DNA from: an uncultured Lachnospiraceae bacterium
GTDB lineage: Bacteria > Bacillota > Clostridia > Lachnospirales > Lachnospiraceae
NCBI GenBank assembly: GCA_902797675.1
Contig: CADBTR010000038.1
Location: 1-36,604 of the forward strand
DNA length: 36,604 nt
Direction: 5' to 3'
Shown: piece by piece, positions 1-7,943 of the stretch
Position numbering within the stretch: position 1 is the stretch's first letter
How the letters are laid out: every line of letters begins with the position of its first letter
The notes under the pieces: model-generated
The model's database searches: none
Told to the model about the DNA's origin: nothing
Seen by the model: the letters and a program-made list of their open reading frames with translations, nothing else
Made by a program: the position numbers and the translations under genes

Positions 1-39
1 CTTACCATATAAATAAACTGTAGCCATTTCTTCTGCCAT
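1..39 (-). CDS. 5' end of an unidentified downstream operon gene (partial)
   Basis: An ATG at 37-39 is preceded by a good purine-rich ribosome site (AGAGAGGATGG) and opens a frame reading M-A-E-E-M-A-T-V-Y-L-Y-G-K before the window edge. It starts 24 bases after the flxA stop with no terminator between them, so it is probably the next gene of the mdh-fumC-hdr-flx operon. Thirteen residues are too few to name a family. The beta-strand-like start would fit an N-terminal 2Fe-2S domain, but that is only a guess. Confidence 0.55.
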   Translation of the reverse strand, partial: MAEEMATVYLYGK

Positions 40-63
40 GATATTAACCATCCTCTCTATCTC

Positions 64-888
64 TTAATATTCATCCGGTAATTCATCGATCTGATCGAAA
101 CGGAATACCGGTCCATCTTTGCATACATACTTGGAACCAACGTTACATCTGCCGCATTTGCCCACGCCGCACTTCATACGAAGCTCTAAGGTGGTATATA
201 CCTGCTCTTTGCTGAATCCAAGTTCCTGCAAACCTGCAAGTGTAAACTTGATCATGATCGGAGGACCGCAGATTAATACGGTAGAATCCACATTCAAGTT
301 TAATTCTTTTACATAATTCGGAACAAATCCTACATGACCGTCCCAGCCTTCCTGCTCTCTGTCGATGGTCAGGTGCACATTTACGCCCTCTGTATTGCAC
401 CACTCATTGATGATCTCCTGATAATCCACCAGATCATCTGCCGAACGGGAACCGTAGACGATATCAATGGTACCGTAATCCGCTCTCTTATCTCGACAAT
501 AATTGATAACGGAACGAAGAGGTGCAAGTCCGATACCGCCGGCGATAAAGATTAGATTTTTTCCTTTTAACTCGGTATCTACAGGAAACGGATGACCGTA
601 TGGTCCTCTGATGGTAACCATCTGGCCTGTTTCCATCTGATGCAGCCACTCCGTGACGCAGCCGCATTTTTTAATTGAAAATTCCATATATTCCGTATTG
701 GTCGGAGAGGAAGTGATAGAAAACATCGCCTCACCTACTCCCGGAATGGAAAGCATCGCGCATTGTCCGGGCATATGGTCAAAGGCTTTCTTTCCGTCCG
801 GTGTCACAACACGGAAGGTTTTTACATCGGGAGTATCCTGTCTGATATCCGTCACTACTCCCAGTACAGGGACTAATACTTCGCTCAT
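64..888 (-). CDS. flxA: FlxA-like FAD/NAD(P)-binding oxidoreductase subunit of the Flx-Hdr complex
   Basis: This 274-aa protein belongs to the ferredoxin-NADP reductase-like family that includes the sulfhydrogenase gamma and AsrB subunits. The N-terminal half is an FAD-binding barrel with the motif FSITSSP. The middle holds a Rossmann NAD site (GGIGLAPLRS) and a later CGPP motif. The C-terminus has a cysteine cluster (CGVGKCGRC, then one more Cys) typical of a bound 2Fe-2S centre. In the Flx-Hdr complex this subunit is expected to oxidise NADH and pass electrons to the 4Fe-4S subunits. Its ATG overlaps the flxB stop in a TAATG arrangement, with GGAGGTGA just upstream, so translation is probably coupled. 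Family assignment is firm. The Flx role rests on the neighbouring hdrABC and mvhD-like genes; a dihydroorotate dehydrogenase or sulfite reductase subunit is unlikely in this context. Confidence 0.88.
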   Translation of the reverse strand: MSEVLVPVLGVVTDIRQDTPDVKTFRVVTPDGKKAFDHMPGQCAMLSIPGVGEAMFSITSSPTNTEYMEFSIKKCGCVTEWLHQMETGQMVTIRGPYGHPFPVDTELKGKNLIFIAGGIGLAPLRSVINYCRDKRADYGTIDIVYGSRSADDLVDYQEIINEWCNTEGVNVHLTIDREQEGWDGHVGFVPNYVKELNLNVDSTVLICGPPIMIKFTLAGLQELGFSKEQVYTTLELRMKCGVGKCGRCNVGSKYVCKDGPVFRFDQIDELPDEY

Positions 889-1910
889 TAATTGTCACCT
901 CCCAATGTTTTGATTACTTTTGTAATATTCATGGAAATCGGACATTTGCTGATACATCTTCCGCAGCCCACGCATCCGAATTCTCCGTCATTATTGATCG
1001 GGAAATATGATAATTTATGCATGAATCTCTGACGGAAACGCTCTAATTGTGTTTTCCGGTTTGTTCCATGTGCCATCATTGTAAAATCTCTGTACATGCA
1101 GGAATCCCAGCATCTGGAACGGACAATGCCGTGACCGGTGTCAAAATCCCTGATATCATAACATTGACAGGTCGGACATACGAAGGTACAGGTTCCGCAG
1201 CCGAGACAGGATTTGTATAATCCCTCCCATTTCTCGCTCTTAAACAGTGTCATCATGTCGGCACCCTTTAAGTATTCCATATCCATGCTGTTTAACGGAA
1301 GCCTGTCGATGATTTCTTTTGTTGCCGCCTTTTGACGATCAACTGCTGCCGTATCACATTCCTCCAACAGAGAAGCTACCTTTTCTGTCAATGCCGTTCC
1401 TTTTTCTGTCTTTGCCTCCCAGTAGAGAACACCATCCTCGATCCATGTCACAACATCGCCTTCCGGCTCGGTGGCATCGATATCAAATTTCATACAAAAA
1501 CAGGTTTCTTCCGGTCTGCTACAGGCAGTGGCGACGATCACGCCGCATTTTCTTCTTGCCTCATAGTACGTATCTACCGGATCCGACAGATAGACTTTGT
1601 CAAGGATGGAAAAACTTCTGGCATCGCAGGCTCTCACGCCGAATACCACAAATTCCTGATTCACTCTGTCTACTTCTTCCACTTCGATCTTCTTTCCCTC
1701 TACTTTGAACTTCATCATGTTTTCCGTTGTAGGAAGAAATGCATCTTTTGCGGATTTTACAGTATGAAGGACATCCAGTCTGACTTTTGCATCCTCCTCG
1801 TAAGGATAAAATTCTACCTCGCCGCCTTTTTCGATTGGAAGATATAATGCATCAAATTCTGCAATTGCTTTATATAACTGATCAATCTGATCCATGGAAA
1901 TCTTATACAT
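888..1910 (-). CDS. flxB: FlxB-like 4Fe-4S dicluster subunit
   Basis: A 340-aa cytoplasmic iron-sulfur protein of the AsrA / hydrogenase-beta-like group. The C-terminal third carries two ferredoxin-type clusters, one beginning CLGCGTCTFVCP and the other CVGCGRCISKCP. The N-terminal 200 residues resemble the equivalent region of the next upstream gene, so the two are probably paralogues. The central region contains further cysteines (VRACDARS, then ATACSRPEETCFC). In Desulfovibrio-type Flx-Hdr complexes such subunits relay electrons between FlxA and the MvhD/HdrA bifurcation site. The start ATG shares bases with the stop of the upstream gene (TAATG) and has GAGGCGGTG before it. B versus C naming follows gene order next to flxA and is a convention, not a proof. 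Confidence 0.83.
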   Translation of the reverse strand: MYKISMDQIDQLYKAIAEFDALYLPIEKGGEVEFYPYEEDAKVRLDVLHTVKSAKDAFLPTTENMMKFKVEGKKIEVEEVDRVNQEFVVFGVRACDARSFSILDKVYLSDPVDTYYEARRKCGVIVATACSRPEETCFCMKFDIDATEPEGDVVTWIEDGVLYWEAKTEKGTALTEKVASLLEECDTAAVDRQKAATKEIIDRLPLNSMDMEYLKGADMMTLFKSEKWEGLYKSCLGCGTCTFVCPTCQCYDIRDFDTGHGIVRSRCWDSCMYRDFTMMAHGTNRKTQLERFRQRFMHKLSYFPINNDGEFGCVGCGRCISKCPISMNITKVIKTLGGDN

Positions 1911-2920
1911 TATTTGTCACCGCCTCTCGAATATACAATGCTTGGCTCAGCATCAGTTTTTGTGAATGCCGTCAACGGTCCCTTTGTCTCCGTATCATCA
2001 CCGGCCTGGAAATCTCCGTATAATTCATTCATATCCTTGATGAATTTACGATTCAACAGGTGTAACGGAATATTCTGAGGACATACTCTGCTGCATTCAC
2101 CGCAATCGGTACAACGTCCGGCTACATGCCATGCCCGGATGATATGGAACATATTTTCCTCGAAATCATCTGCATTCACCTTTGCAGCGACGCCGGAATT
2201 GGCATTGTCAAATACACAGGTACGGCAGGAGCAGGCAGGACATACATTTCTGCAGGCGTTACAGCGGATACATTTGGATAACTGGGAACGCCAGAAATCA
2301 AAGCGTTCTTCGGCAGACATCTGCTCTAACTTTTCCACTTCCGCGAAGCGGTCTGTGGTATCTTTCTCCCACTCTTCGGCTTCCGGAATCAAAAGTTCAT
2401 CATATGCCACATGTTTACTGCCCTTGCAGCAGCGGCATCTGTCAAGAATCAGATCTTTTCTTGCCACTTCTTTATCCCCGTAGAGGGTCTTTACCTTGAC
2501 CATGTCACCGTCTTCTTCGATTCCCAAGATACCGTTGATTCCCATATTTCTTAACTTATTGACATCCAGCATTCCCTTGGACGGAACACCCAGAGCATAG
2601 ACTTTTTCTCTGTCTATTCTGTGTTCTTTGATCAGCTGGTTAAAGCTGTAGGAATCACAAGGCTTCAACAATACAAGGATCTTTCCTTTCTCCGGCTCAT
2701 CTCTGCCCGGAGCCTTTGTCTCTTCGATCAGATATTTGCTCTGGTTGGCACCGCAAAATCCATTAAACAGGAAATCGTCAAAGCTGTCATCTTTCGTAAA
2801 GATCGCAGGAGTTACATCGTAGCAGAACTCTCCGGCTTTCCATCCGATGACGCGATCTACGGTTCCATTGTCCAGTAATTCTTTTATTTTATTTACCAAC
2901 AATTCTCTTATTTCTCGCAT
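1910..2920 (-). CDS. flxC: FlxC-like 4Fe-4S dicluster subunit
   Basis: A 336-aa iron-sulfur protein, apparently paralogous to its downstream neighbour. The two C-terminal clusters begin CIRCNACRNVCP and CTDCGECSRVCP. There is an extra cysteine-rich stretch around CRCCKG near the middle and an ACSC/CRTC pair between the two clusters. It is expected to act in the cytoplasm as an electron wire of the NADH-oxidising Flx module. The reading frame overlaps the end of the MvhD-like gene by 13 bases, and a GAGG ribosome site sits inside that gene, again suggesting coupled translation. The last 40 residues after the second cluster are polar and specific to this copy. The assignment as FlxC rather than FlxB depends on adjacency to flxD. 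Confidence 0.83.
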   Translation of the reverse strand: MREIRELLVNKIKELLDNGTVDRVIGWKAGEFCYDVTPAIFTKDDSFDDFLFNGFCGANQSKYLIEETKAPGRDEPEKGKILVLLKPCDSYSFNQLIKEHRIDREKVYALGVPSKGMLDVNKLRNMGINGILGIEEDGDMVKVKTLYGDKEVARKDLILDRCRCCKGSKHVAYDELLIPEAEEWEKDTTDRFAEVEKLEQMSAEERFDFWRSQLSKCIRCNACRNVCPACSCRTCVFDNANSGVAAKVNADDFEENMFHIIRAWHVAGRCTDCGECSRVCPQNIPLHLLNRKFIKDMNELYGDFQAGDDTETKGPLTAFTKTDAEPSIVYSRGGDK

Positions 2921-3351
2921 CGCAGATCCCTCAACTTTCTATTTTCTCCGAGCTTCTGGATCGTCTCGGCAAAATCTTTCATCGTTGCGGCAAATTTTAC
3001 GCCCTCAGCAGCGGATACCCACTCAACTCTTGTTCTCTCTTTCTCGATACCGAGATAATCAAGCATAGAGAATAACGTGGTCATTCTTCTTCTTGCGTAA
3101 TAATTTCCTGTGGTATAATGGCAGTCACCCGGATGGCAGCCGCACATGATCACGCCGTCAGCGCCGCGCTGGAAGGCTCTTAAGATAAAGAGCGGATTCA
3201 CACGACAGGAACATGGAACGCGAATAATCTTAACATTTGCAGGATAATTCAGACGATTGCTTCCGGCAAGGTCAGCTCCCGCATAAGAACACCAATTGCA
3301 GCAAAACGCCACAATCAATGGAGTAAATTCTTTCTTTTCTTCTACCTGCAT
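2908..3351 (-). CDS. flxD: FlxD / MvhD-like 2Fe-2S protein linking Flx to HdrA
   Basis: A 147-aa protein of the MvhD family, which carries a 2Fe-2S cluster and delivers electrons to HdrA. The family cysteines are present: C17-C18-x2-C21 near the N-terminus, then C47-x-C49, C70-x-C72 and C77, with the YAGADLAG segment after the first group. Length is normal for a stand-alone MvhD. The gene overlaps the 3' end of hdrA by 10 bases and has GGAGGTAGATG as ribosome site. In Mvh-Hdr and Flx-Hdr complexes this subunit sits between the electron-input module and the HdrA flavin that bifurcates. No hydrogenase gene is visible in the window, which supports an NADH-fed Flx module over an H2-fed Mvh one. 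Confidence 0.9.
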   Translation of the reverse strand: MQVEEKKEFTPLIVAFCCNWCSYAGADLAGSNRLNYPANVKIIRVPCSCRVNPLFILRAFQRGADGVIMCGCHPGDCHYTTGNYYARRRMTTLFSMLDYLGIEKERTRVEWVSAAEGVKFAATMKDFAETIQKLGENRKLRDLRCEK

Positions 3352-5327
3352 ATCGCATCTACCTCCGCCATAATCTGTCTGTTTGCGAAGCCCTTAAGAT
3401 CCATAGCGCCTGACGGACATGTTACGGTACAAGCGCCACAGCCCTGACATACGGCTTCATTTACAACTGCAATTCTTCTCGTCTCACGGACGCCCTTATC
3501 CATAACCAGACGATCTTCGTATGTAATAGCTCCGTAAGGGCAGACATTTGCACAGGTGGAACATCCGTTACAAAGTGTCTCATTGGAATGAGCAACGCAT
3601 GGATTACACAGCAGATGGTCTTTTGCAAGCAATCCGATTACTTTTGCCGCGCAGGCACTTGCCTGGGATACAGTTTCCGGAATATCTTTCGGTCCCTGAC
3701 AGGTTCCTGACAGGAAAATACCTGCCGTCGGGCTCTCTACCGGACGAAGTTTTGCATGCGCCTCCGTAAAGAAGTCGTTGGTATCCATACTTGCGGTAAG
3801 CATCGTTGCAAGCGGTCTTGCAGATTTATCCGGCTCGATCGCCGCTGCGAGAACCACCATATCCGCATCCATATGGATCTGTGCATTTGCAAGAAGATCG
3901 GAAGCCTGTACTTTCAATACGCCGTCTTCCTCTTCTACTTTACCTACCATACCCTTGATGTAATGTACGCCGAATTCCTCCACTGCCCTGCGGTAGAATT
4001 CATCAAAATTCTTACCCGGGGTACGGACATCAATATAAAATACCGTCACATCCACATCCGGATAATGGTCTTTTACAAGCATCGCATGTTTTGCCGTATA
4101 CATACAGCAAATCTTGGAACAATAGGATTTATCCCTGCAAGACTGTCCTCTGGAACCTACGCACTGTACAAATACGATCTTTTTCGGTTCCTTTCCGTTG
4201 GACGGACGAAGCAGATGACCTCCCGTAGGACCTGCGGCGTTCATCAGACGCTCAAATTCCAGTGATGTCACAACATCTTTATAATTATTATAACCGTATT
4301 CTTCAAATTCCGTCGGTTTGATCTGATTGTAGCCGGTTGCCACTACGATCGCACCGTACTCTTTTGTGATAAATTCTTCTTTCTGCTCGTAATTAATTGC
4401 GCCTGCCGTACAGACTTTTGCGCAAAGACCGCATTTTCCGGTCTTCATGTAGATACAGTCATCCGGATCAATGGTTGCAACCTTCGGAACTGCCTGCGCA
4501 AACGGAATATAAACGGCACCTCTGTTGTCAAAGCCCATATTGAATTCGTTCGGATTCTTTCTGGACGGACACTTGGTGGTACATTCACCGCATCCGGTAC
4601 ACTTTGTGGCGTCTACATAACGAGGTTTCTGCTTGATGGTTACTTTAAAGTTACCCACAAATCCCTCAACTTTATCTACTTCACAGTAGGTGTACAGGTT
4701 TACTTTATCATTGGAACCTGCATCCACCATCTTCGGCGTCAGGATACATGCCGCACAGTCCAGTGTCGGGAATGTCTTGTCAAGCTGTGCCATCTTACCG
4801 CCGATGGTAGGCTGTTTCTCTACGATATCTACTTCAAAGCCCGCATCTGCAATATCCAGCGCTGTCTGAATTCCCGCGATTCCTCCGCCGATCACAAGCG
4901 CCCGCTTTACAACAGGGCTTTCCATGGATGTCAAAGGTGCATTCAGATGTACTTTCGCAATTGCGGCACGTCCGAGAATAATGGCTTTTTCAGTGGCTTC
5001 CTCTTTATCTTTATGGATCCATGAACATTGCTCACGAATATTCGCAATTTCAAGCATATATGGATTTATGCCGGCAGCCTGAACCGTCTTCCGAAACGTG
5101 GCTTCATGCATTCTCGGGGAGCAGGAGCAGATCACGACGCCTGTCAGATTATGTTCTTTGATGGCATTCTTAATGATCTCCTGTCCGCTTGCAGAACACA
5201 TGTACTGATAGTCCGTTGCAAATACAACGCCGGGTTCACTCTTTAATGTCTCGGCTACTTTTGCAACATCTACGGTAGCGGCAATGTTTGTACCGCACCA
5301 ACATACAAATACTCCAATTCTCTGCAT
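3342..5327 (-). CDS. hdrA: HdrA-like flavin-bifurcating iron-sulfur flavoprotein
   Basis: The large subunit of a heterodisulfide-reductase-like complex, about 661 aa, the usual size. The N-terminal region has FVCWCG and later ICSCSP cysteines. A Rossmann FAD site (VIGGGIAGIQ) follows near residue 147, then a conserved TLDCAACILTPKM block. Ferredoxin-type clusters begin CTGCGECTTKCP and CGLCAKVC. A C-terminal two-cluster domain begins CNGCSTCANVCP and CQGCGACTVTCP. In known complexes the HdrA FAD splits electron pairs between ferredoxin and the HdrB disulfide site. An in-frame GTG lies three codons upstream (5336), but the ATG at 5327 is preferred because it gives the typical MQRIGVFVCWCG start. 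The ribosome site is weak for both. The gene lies between hdrC and flxD. Confidence 0.92.
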   Translation of the reverse strand: MQRIGVFVCWCGTNIAATVDVAKVAETLKSEPGVVFATDYQYMCSASGQEIIKNAIKEHNLTGVVICSCSPRMHEATFRKTVQAAGINPYMLEIANIREQCSWIHKDKEEATEKAIILGRAAIAKVHLNAPLTSMESPVVKRALVIGGGIAGIQTALDIADAGFEVDIVEKQPTIGGKMAQLDKTFPTLDCAACILTPKMVDAGSNDKVNLYTYCEVDKVEGFVGNFKVTIKQKPRYVDATKCTGCGECTTKCPSRKNPNEFNMGFDNRGAVYIPFAQAVPKVATIDPDDCIYMKTGKCGLCAKVCTAGAINYEQKEEFITKEYGAIVVATGYNQIKPTEFEEYGYNNYKDVVTSLEFERLMNAAGPTGGHLLRPSNGKEPKKIVFVQCVGSRGQSCRDKSYCSKICCMYTAKHAMLVKDHYPDVDVTVFYIDVRTPGKNFDEFYRRAVEEFGVHYIKGMVGKVEEEDGVLKVQASDLLANAQIHMDADMVVLAAAIEPDKSARPLATMLTASMDTNDFFTEAHAKLRPVESPTAGIFLSGTCQGPKDIPETVSQASACAAKVIGLLAKDHLLCNPCVAHSNETLCNGCSTCANVCPYGAITYEDRLVMDKGVRETRRIAVVNEAVCQGCGACTVTCPSGAMDLKGFANRQIMAEVDAICR

Positions 5328-5359
5328 TTTTTTCACTCTGCTTTCTTATTAAAAAATTA

Positions 5360-5749
5360 TTATTTCTTGTATTTACGGAACGCGCTGACAATTGCCTGCT
5401 GTGGAAGATCTTCATCCAGTAATTCCGGAATATCTTCCGCTGCCAGACGGTTTTCTCCCTGCTGACGGACAACTGCAAGTCTGACTGCCTCGATCAATTT
5501 TGCAGGCTCCACGCTTCTCGGACATCTCTGAAGACATGCCATACAGCTTAAGCAGGTCCAGATTGCCTTCGATTCCAGTAACGGCGCGATATTTCCCTTA
5601 TCAACCATATCGATAAACTGATGCGGATGATAGTCCATAGCATCAAAATTCGGACAGGTTGCGGAGCATTTTCCGCACTTCATACATTTTCTGGTATTGA
5701 CGCCGCTGATCCGTTCCAGATCTTCTTTGGAAATCTTTGTGTTCAACAT
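5360..5749 (-). CDS. hdrC: HdrC-like 4Fe-4S subunit
   Basis: A 129-aa ferredoxin-like subunit with two classic cluster motifs: C22-x2-C25-x2-C28-x3-C32, closing with Pro, and C66-x2-C69-x2-C72-x3-C76-Pro. This matches HdrC, which carries electrons from the HdrA flavin to the catalytic HdrB subunit. It is somewhat shorter than methanogen HdrC proteins, but two clusters and little else is the family pattern. The start codon lies one base past the hdrB stop, and the AGGAGGTGC ribosome site is inside the last codons of hdrB, so translation of the two is very likely coupled. There is no membrane segment, consistent with a cytoplasmic HdrABC complex rather than membrane-bound HdrDE. Confidence 0.92.
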   Translation of the reverse strand: MLNTKISKEDLERISGVNTRKCMKCGKCSATCPNFDAMDYHPHQFIDMVDKGNIAPLLESKAIWTCLSCMACLQRCPRSVEPAKLIEAVRLAVVRQQGENRLAAEDIPELLDEDLPQQAIVSAFRKYKK

Positions 5750-5750
5750 A

Positions 5751-6539
5751 CTACTGCACCTCCTTTACGCCTAAGGCCTGCGCAAGTAATTCTGTAAAAT
5801 AGATCACCGGAAGTTCCGTCACGGCGTTAGCCTCAAGATTGTAGCGGCACAATGGACAGGCGGTGATGATACAATCCGCACCCTGTTTTACCGCAGAGGA
5901 CACTACTTTTTCGCTTCTGCTCTGTGCAATGGATTTGTCATTCAACGTCTGATAACCTCCGCAGCACTCATTTCTCTGGGCAAAGATCACCGGAGTTGCA
6001 CCGATTGCCTTGATAAAATCCTCCATAATCTGTGGATTTTCCGGATCATCCATAGCCATGACCTCACCCGGTCTTAACAGCAGACAACCGTAATAAGCAG
6101 CAATCTTCTTGTTCTTTAAAGGATTTACGACTTTGCTCTTTAATGTATCAAAGCCCACAACATCCCTTAACATTTCCAGATAATGCACTACCTTTGTCTC
6201 ACCGTGATATTGCATATCGCTTCCCATGTAATTATTTACTTTCATGGAAAAATCTTCATTGTTCAAAATTTCATTGTTTGTTCTCTTGATCACATTATGA
6301 CAGGCGGAACAAAGGGTCAGAAGATCCTGTCCCTTATCCCTTGCCTGCGCAAGAGCGCGTACTGAGGAGAGCTTCGTGGCGATCTCATCTGTCGAGGCAG
6401 TGTAAACGCCGCCGCAACATTGCCAGTTCTCAACCTCTTCCATCTCGATTCCCAATGCCGCTGCAGAACGGATGGCGTAATTATTCAATTCCTTCGCTTT
6501 TGTCTTAAGCGTACATCCAGGATAATAACTATATTTCAT
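5751..6539 (-). CDS. hdrB: HdrB-like CCG-domain subunit (disulfide reductase catalytic subunit)
   Basis: A 262-aa protein with the two cysteine-rich CCG domains of HdrB. Domain 1 has C9, the pair C41-C42 followed by GG, and C77/C80. Domain 2 has C152, the pair C192-C193 followed by GG, and C228/C231. In methanogen HdrB these residues hold two non-cubane 4Fe-4S clusters that cleave CoM-S-S-CoB. This organism is not expected to make those cofactors, so the natural disulfide or other acceptor is unknown. An ATG four codons upstream (6551) is less likely: GGAGG lies inside those codons, five bases before the ATG at 6539, giving the typical MKYSYYPGC start. The fumC stop is about 15 bases upstream. 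Confidence 0.92.
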   Translation of the reverse strand: MKYSYYPGCTLKTKAKELNNYAIRSAAALGIEMEEVENWQCCGGVYTASTDEIATKLSSVRALAQARDKGQDLLTLCSACHNVIKRTNNEILNNEDFSMKVNNYMGSDMQYHGETKVVHYLEMLRDVVGFDTLKSKVVNPLKNKKIAAYYGCLLLRPGEVMAMDDPENPQIMEDFIKAIGATPVIFAQRNECCGGYQTLNDKSIAQSRSEKVVSSAVKQGADCIITACPLCRYNLEANAVTELPVIYFTELLAQALGVKEVQ

Positions 6540-6553
6540 GTTTTCCTCCATAC

Positions 6554-7918
6554 TTATACCATTTGTTCCGGATGGAATACTTCATCAAACTTTTCCTCTG
6601 TAAGGAATCCCAGCGCTACGCAGGCTTCCTTAAGGGAAATATTCTCCTTAAAGGCTTTCTTTGCTGTCTTTGCCGCATTATCATATCCGATGTAAGGATT
6701 CAATGCCGTAACAAGCATCAATGAATTGTGCAGGTTATGGCTCATCTTATCCCTCTTTGCCTGAATACCCACAACGCAATTGTCATGGAATGATATGATT
6801 CCGTCTGCCAGCAGTCTGACTGACTGAAGGAAGTTATATGCGATCACCGGCATGAATACATTCAATTCAAAATTGCCCTGACTTGCCGCCATACCTACAG
6901 CGGTATCATTTGCAATAACCTGAACGGCAACCATCGTCATGGACTCACACTGGGTAGGATTTACCTTGCCCGGCATGATGGAACTTCCCGGCTCATTCTC
7001 CGGAATGGTGATCTCACCGATTCCGCATCTCGGACCGCTGGCAAGCCATCTGACGTCATTCGCGATCTTCATCAAATCCGCCGCAAGCGCTTTTAACGCG
7101 CCATGGGCAAATGTAATATCATCTTTCGCTGTCAATGCATGAAATTTATTCTCTGCAGTGACAAATTCTTTGCCGGTCAATTCGCTGATCACCTTCGCAA
7201 CTTCCGGTCCGAAATTCTTCGGCGCATTAAGTCCGGTTCCAACGGCAGTTCCGCCCAGAGCCAGTTCCTTAAGTCCCGGAAGGGATGCCTCAAGCATAAC
7301 CTTCGTCTTTTCGATCATATTGCGCCAGCCGCTGATCTCCTGGGAGAATTTGATCGGAACCGCATCCTGAAGATGTGTTCTTCCGCTCTTTACCACGTCG
7401 TCATTCTCCGCTTCCAATCTTTTGAATGTGGCGATCAGTTTATCCATAGCCGGAAACAGCTTATCCTCAATACTCATAGCGGCAGCAATATGAAGTGCTG
7501 TCGGAAATGTATCGTTGGAGCTCTGCGACATATTAATGTGGTCATTCGGATGAAGCAGTTTCTCGCCTGCAATCTCATTTCCTCTGTTTGCAATGACCTC
7601 ATTTGTATTCATGTTTGACTGAGTGCCGCTTCCCGTCTGCCATACAACCAATGGGAAATGATCCGCCAATGTTCCGTCGATCACTTCATCGGCAGCTTTG
7701 CAGATCACATCTTTTCTCTTTTCATCCAATTTGCCGAGATTGCAATTCGCAATGGCAGCACCTTTCTTCAATATACCAAATGCATGGATGATCTCTGCCG
7801 GCATTCTCTCGCCGCCAATCTTAAAATTCTGAAAACTTCTCTGGGTCTGAGCTGCCCAGTATTTGTCCGCAGGCACCTGCATTTCGCCCATGGAATCCTT
7901 CTCGATACGATACTCCAT
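6554..7918 (-). CDS. fumC: class II fumarate hydratase
   Basis: A 454-aa protein of the fumarase/aspartase superfamily that interconverts L-malate and fumarate without an iron-sulfur cluster. Class II features include TGSGTQSNMNTNEV, GRTHLQDAVP and the signature loop GSSIMPGKVNP, which carries the catalytic serine region. Length is normal. Aspartase and argininosuccinate lyase are related, but NTNEVIANRGNE and the overall pattern favour FumC. The start has a strong AGGAGGTTGAG ribosome site. It lies 25 bases after the malate-type dehydrogenase and 14 bases before hdrB, so it belongs to the Rex-site operon. The context suggests use in the reductive direction, from oxaloacetate through malate to fumarate. 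Confidence 0.95.
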   Translation of the reverse strand: MEYRIEKDSMGEMQVPADKYWAAQTQRSFQNFKIGGERMPAEIIHAFGILKKGAAIANCNLGKLDEKRKDVICKAADEVIDGTLADHFPLVVWQTGSGTQSNMNTNEVIANRGNEIAGEKLLHPNDHINMSQSSNDTFPTALHIAAAMSIEDKLFPAMDKLIATFKRLEAENDDVVKSGRTHLQDAVPIKFSQEISGWRNMIEKTKVMLEASLPGLKELALGGTAVGTGLNAPKNFGPEVAKVISELTGKEFVTAENKFHALTAKDDITFAHGALKALAADLMKIANDVRWLASGPRCGIGEITIPENEPGSSIMPGKVNPTQCESMTMVAVQVIANDTAVGMAASQGNFELNVFMPVIAYNFLQSVRLLADGIISFHDNCVVGIQAKRDKMSHNLHNSLMLVTALNPYIGYDNAAKTAKKAFKENISLKEACVALGFLTEEKFDEVFHPEQMV

Positions 7919-7943
7919 CTCAACCTCCTATTAATAATAGTTT

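Noticed and set aside
888-2920. Frameshifted single gene split into flxB and flxC
   Set aside because: Each has its own full pair of 4Fe-4S motifs, its own ribosome site and a clean TAATG junction, so they are two paralogous genes.
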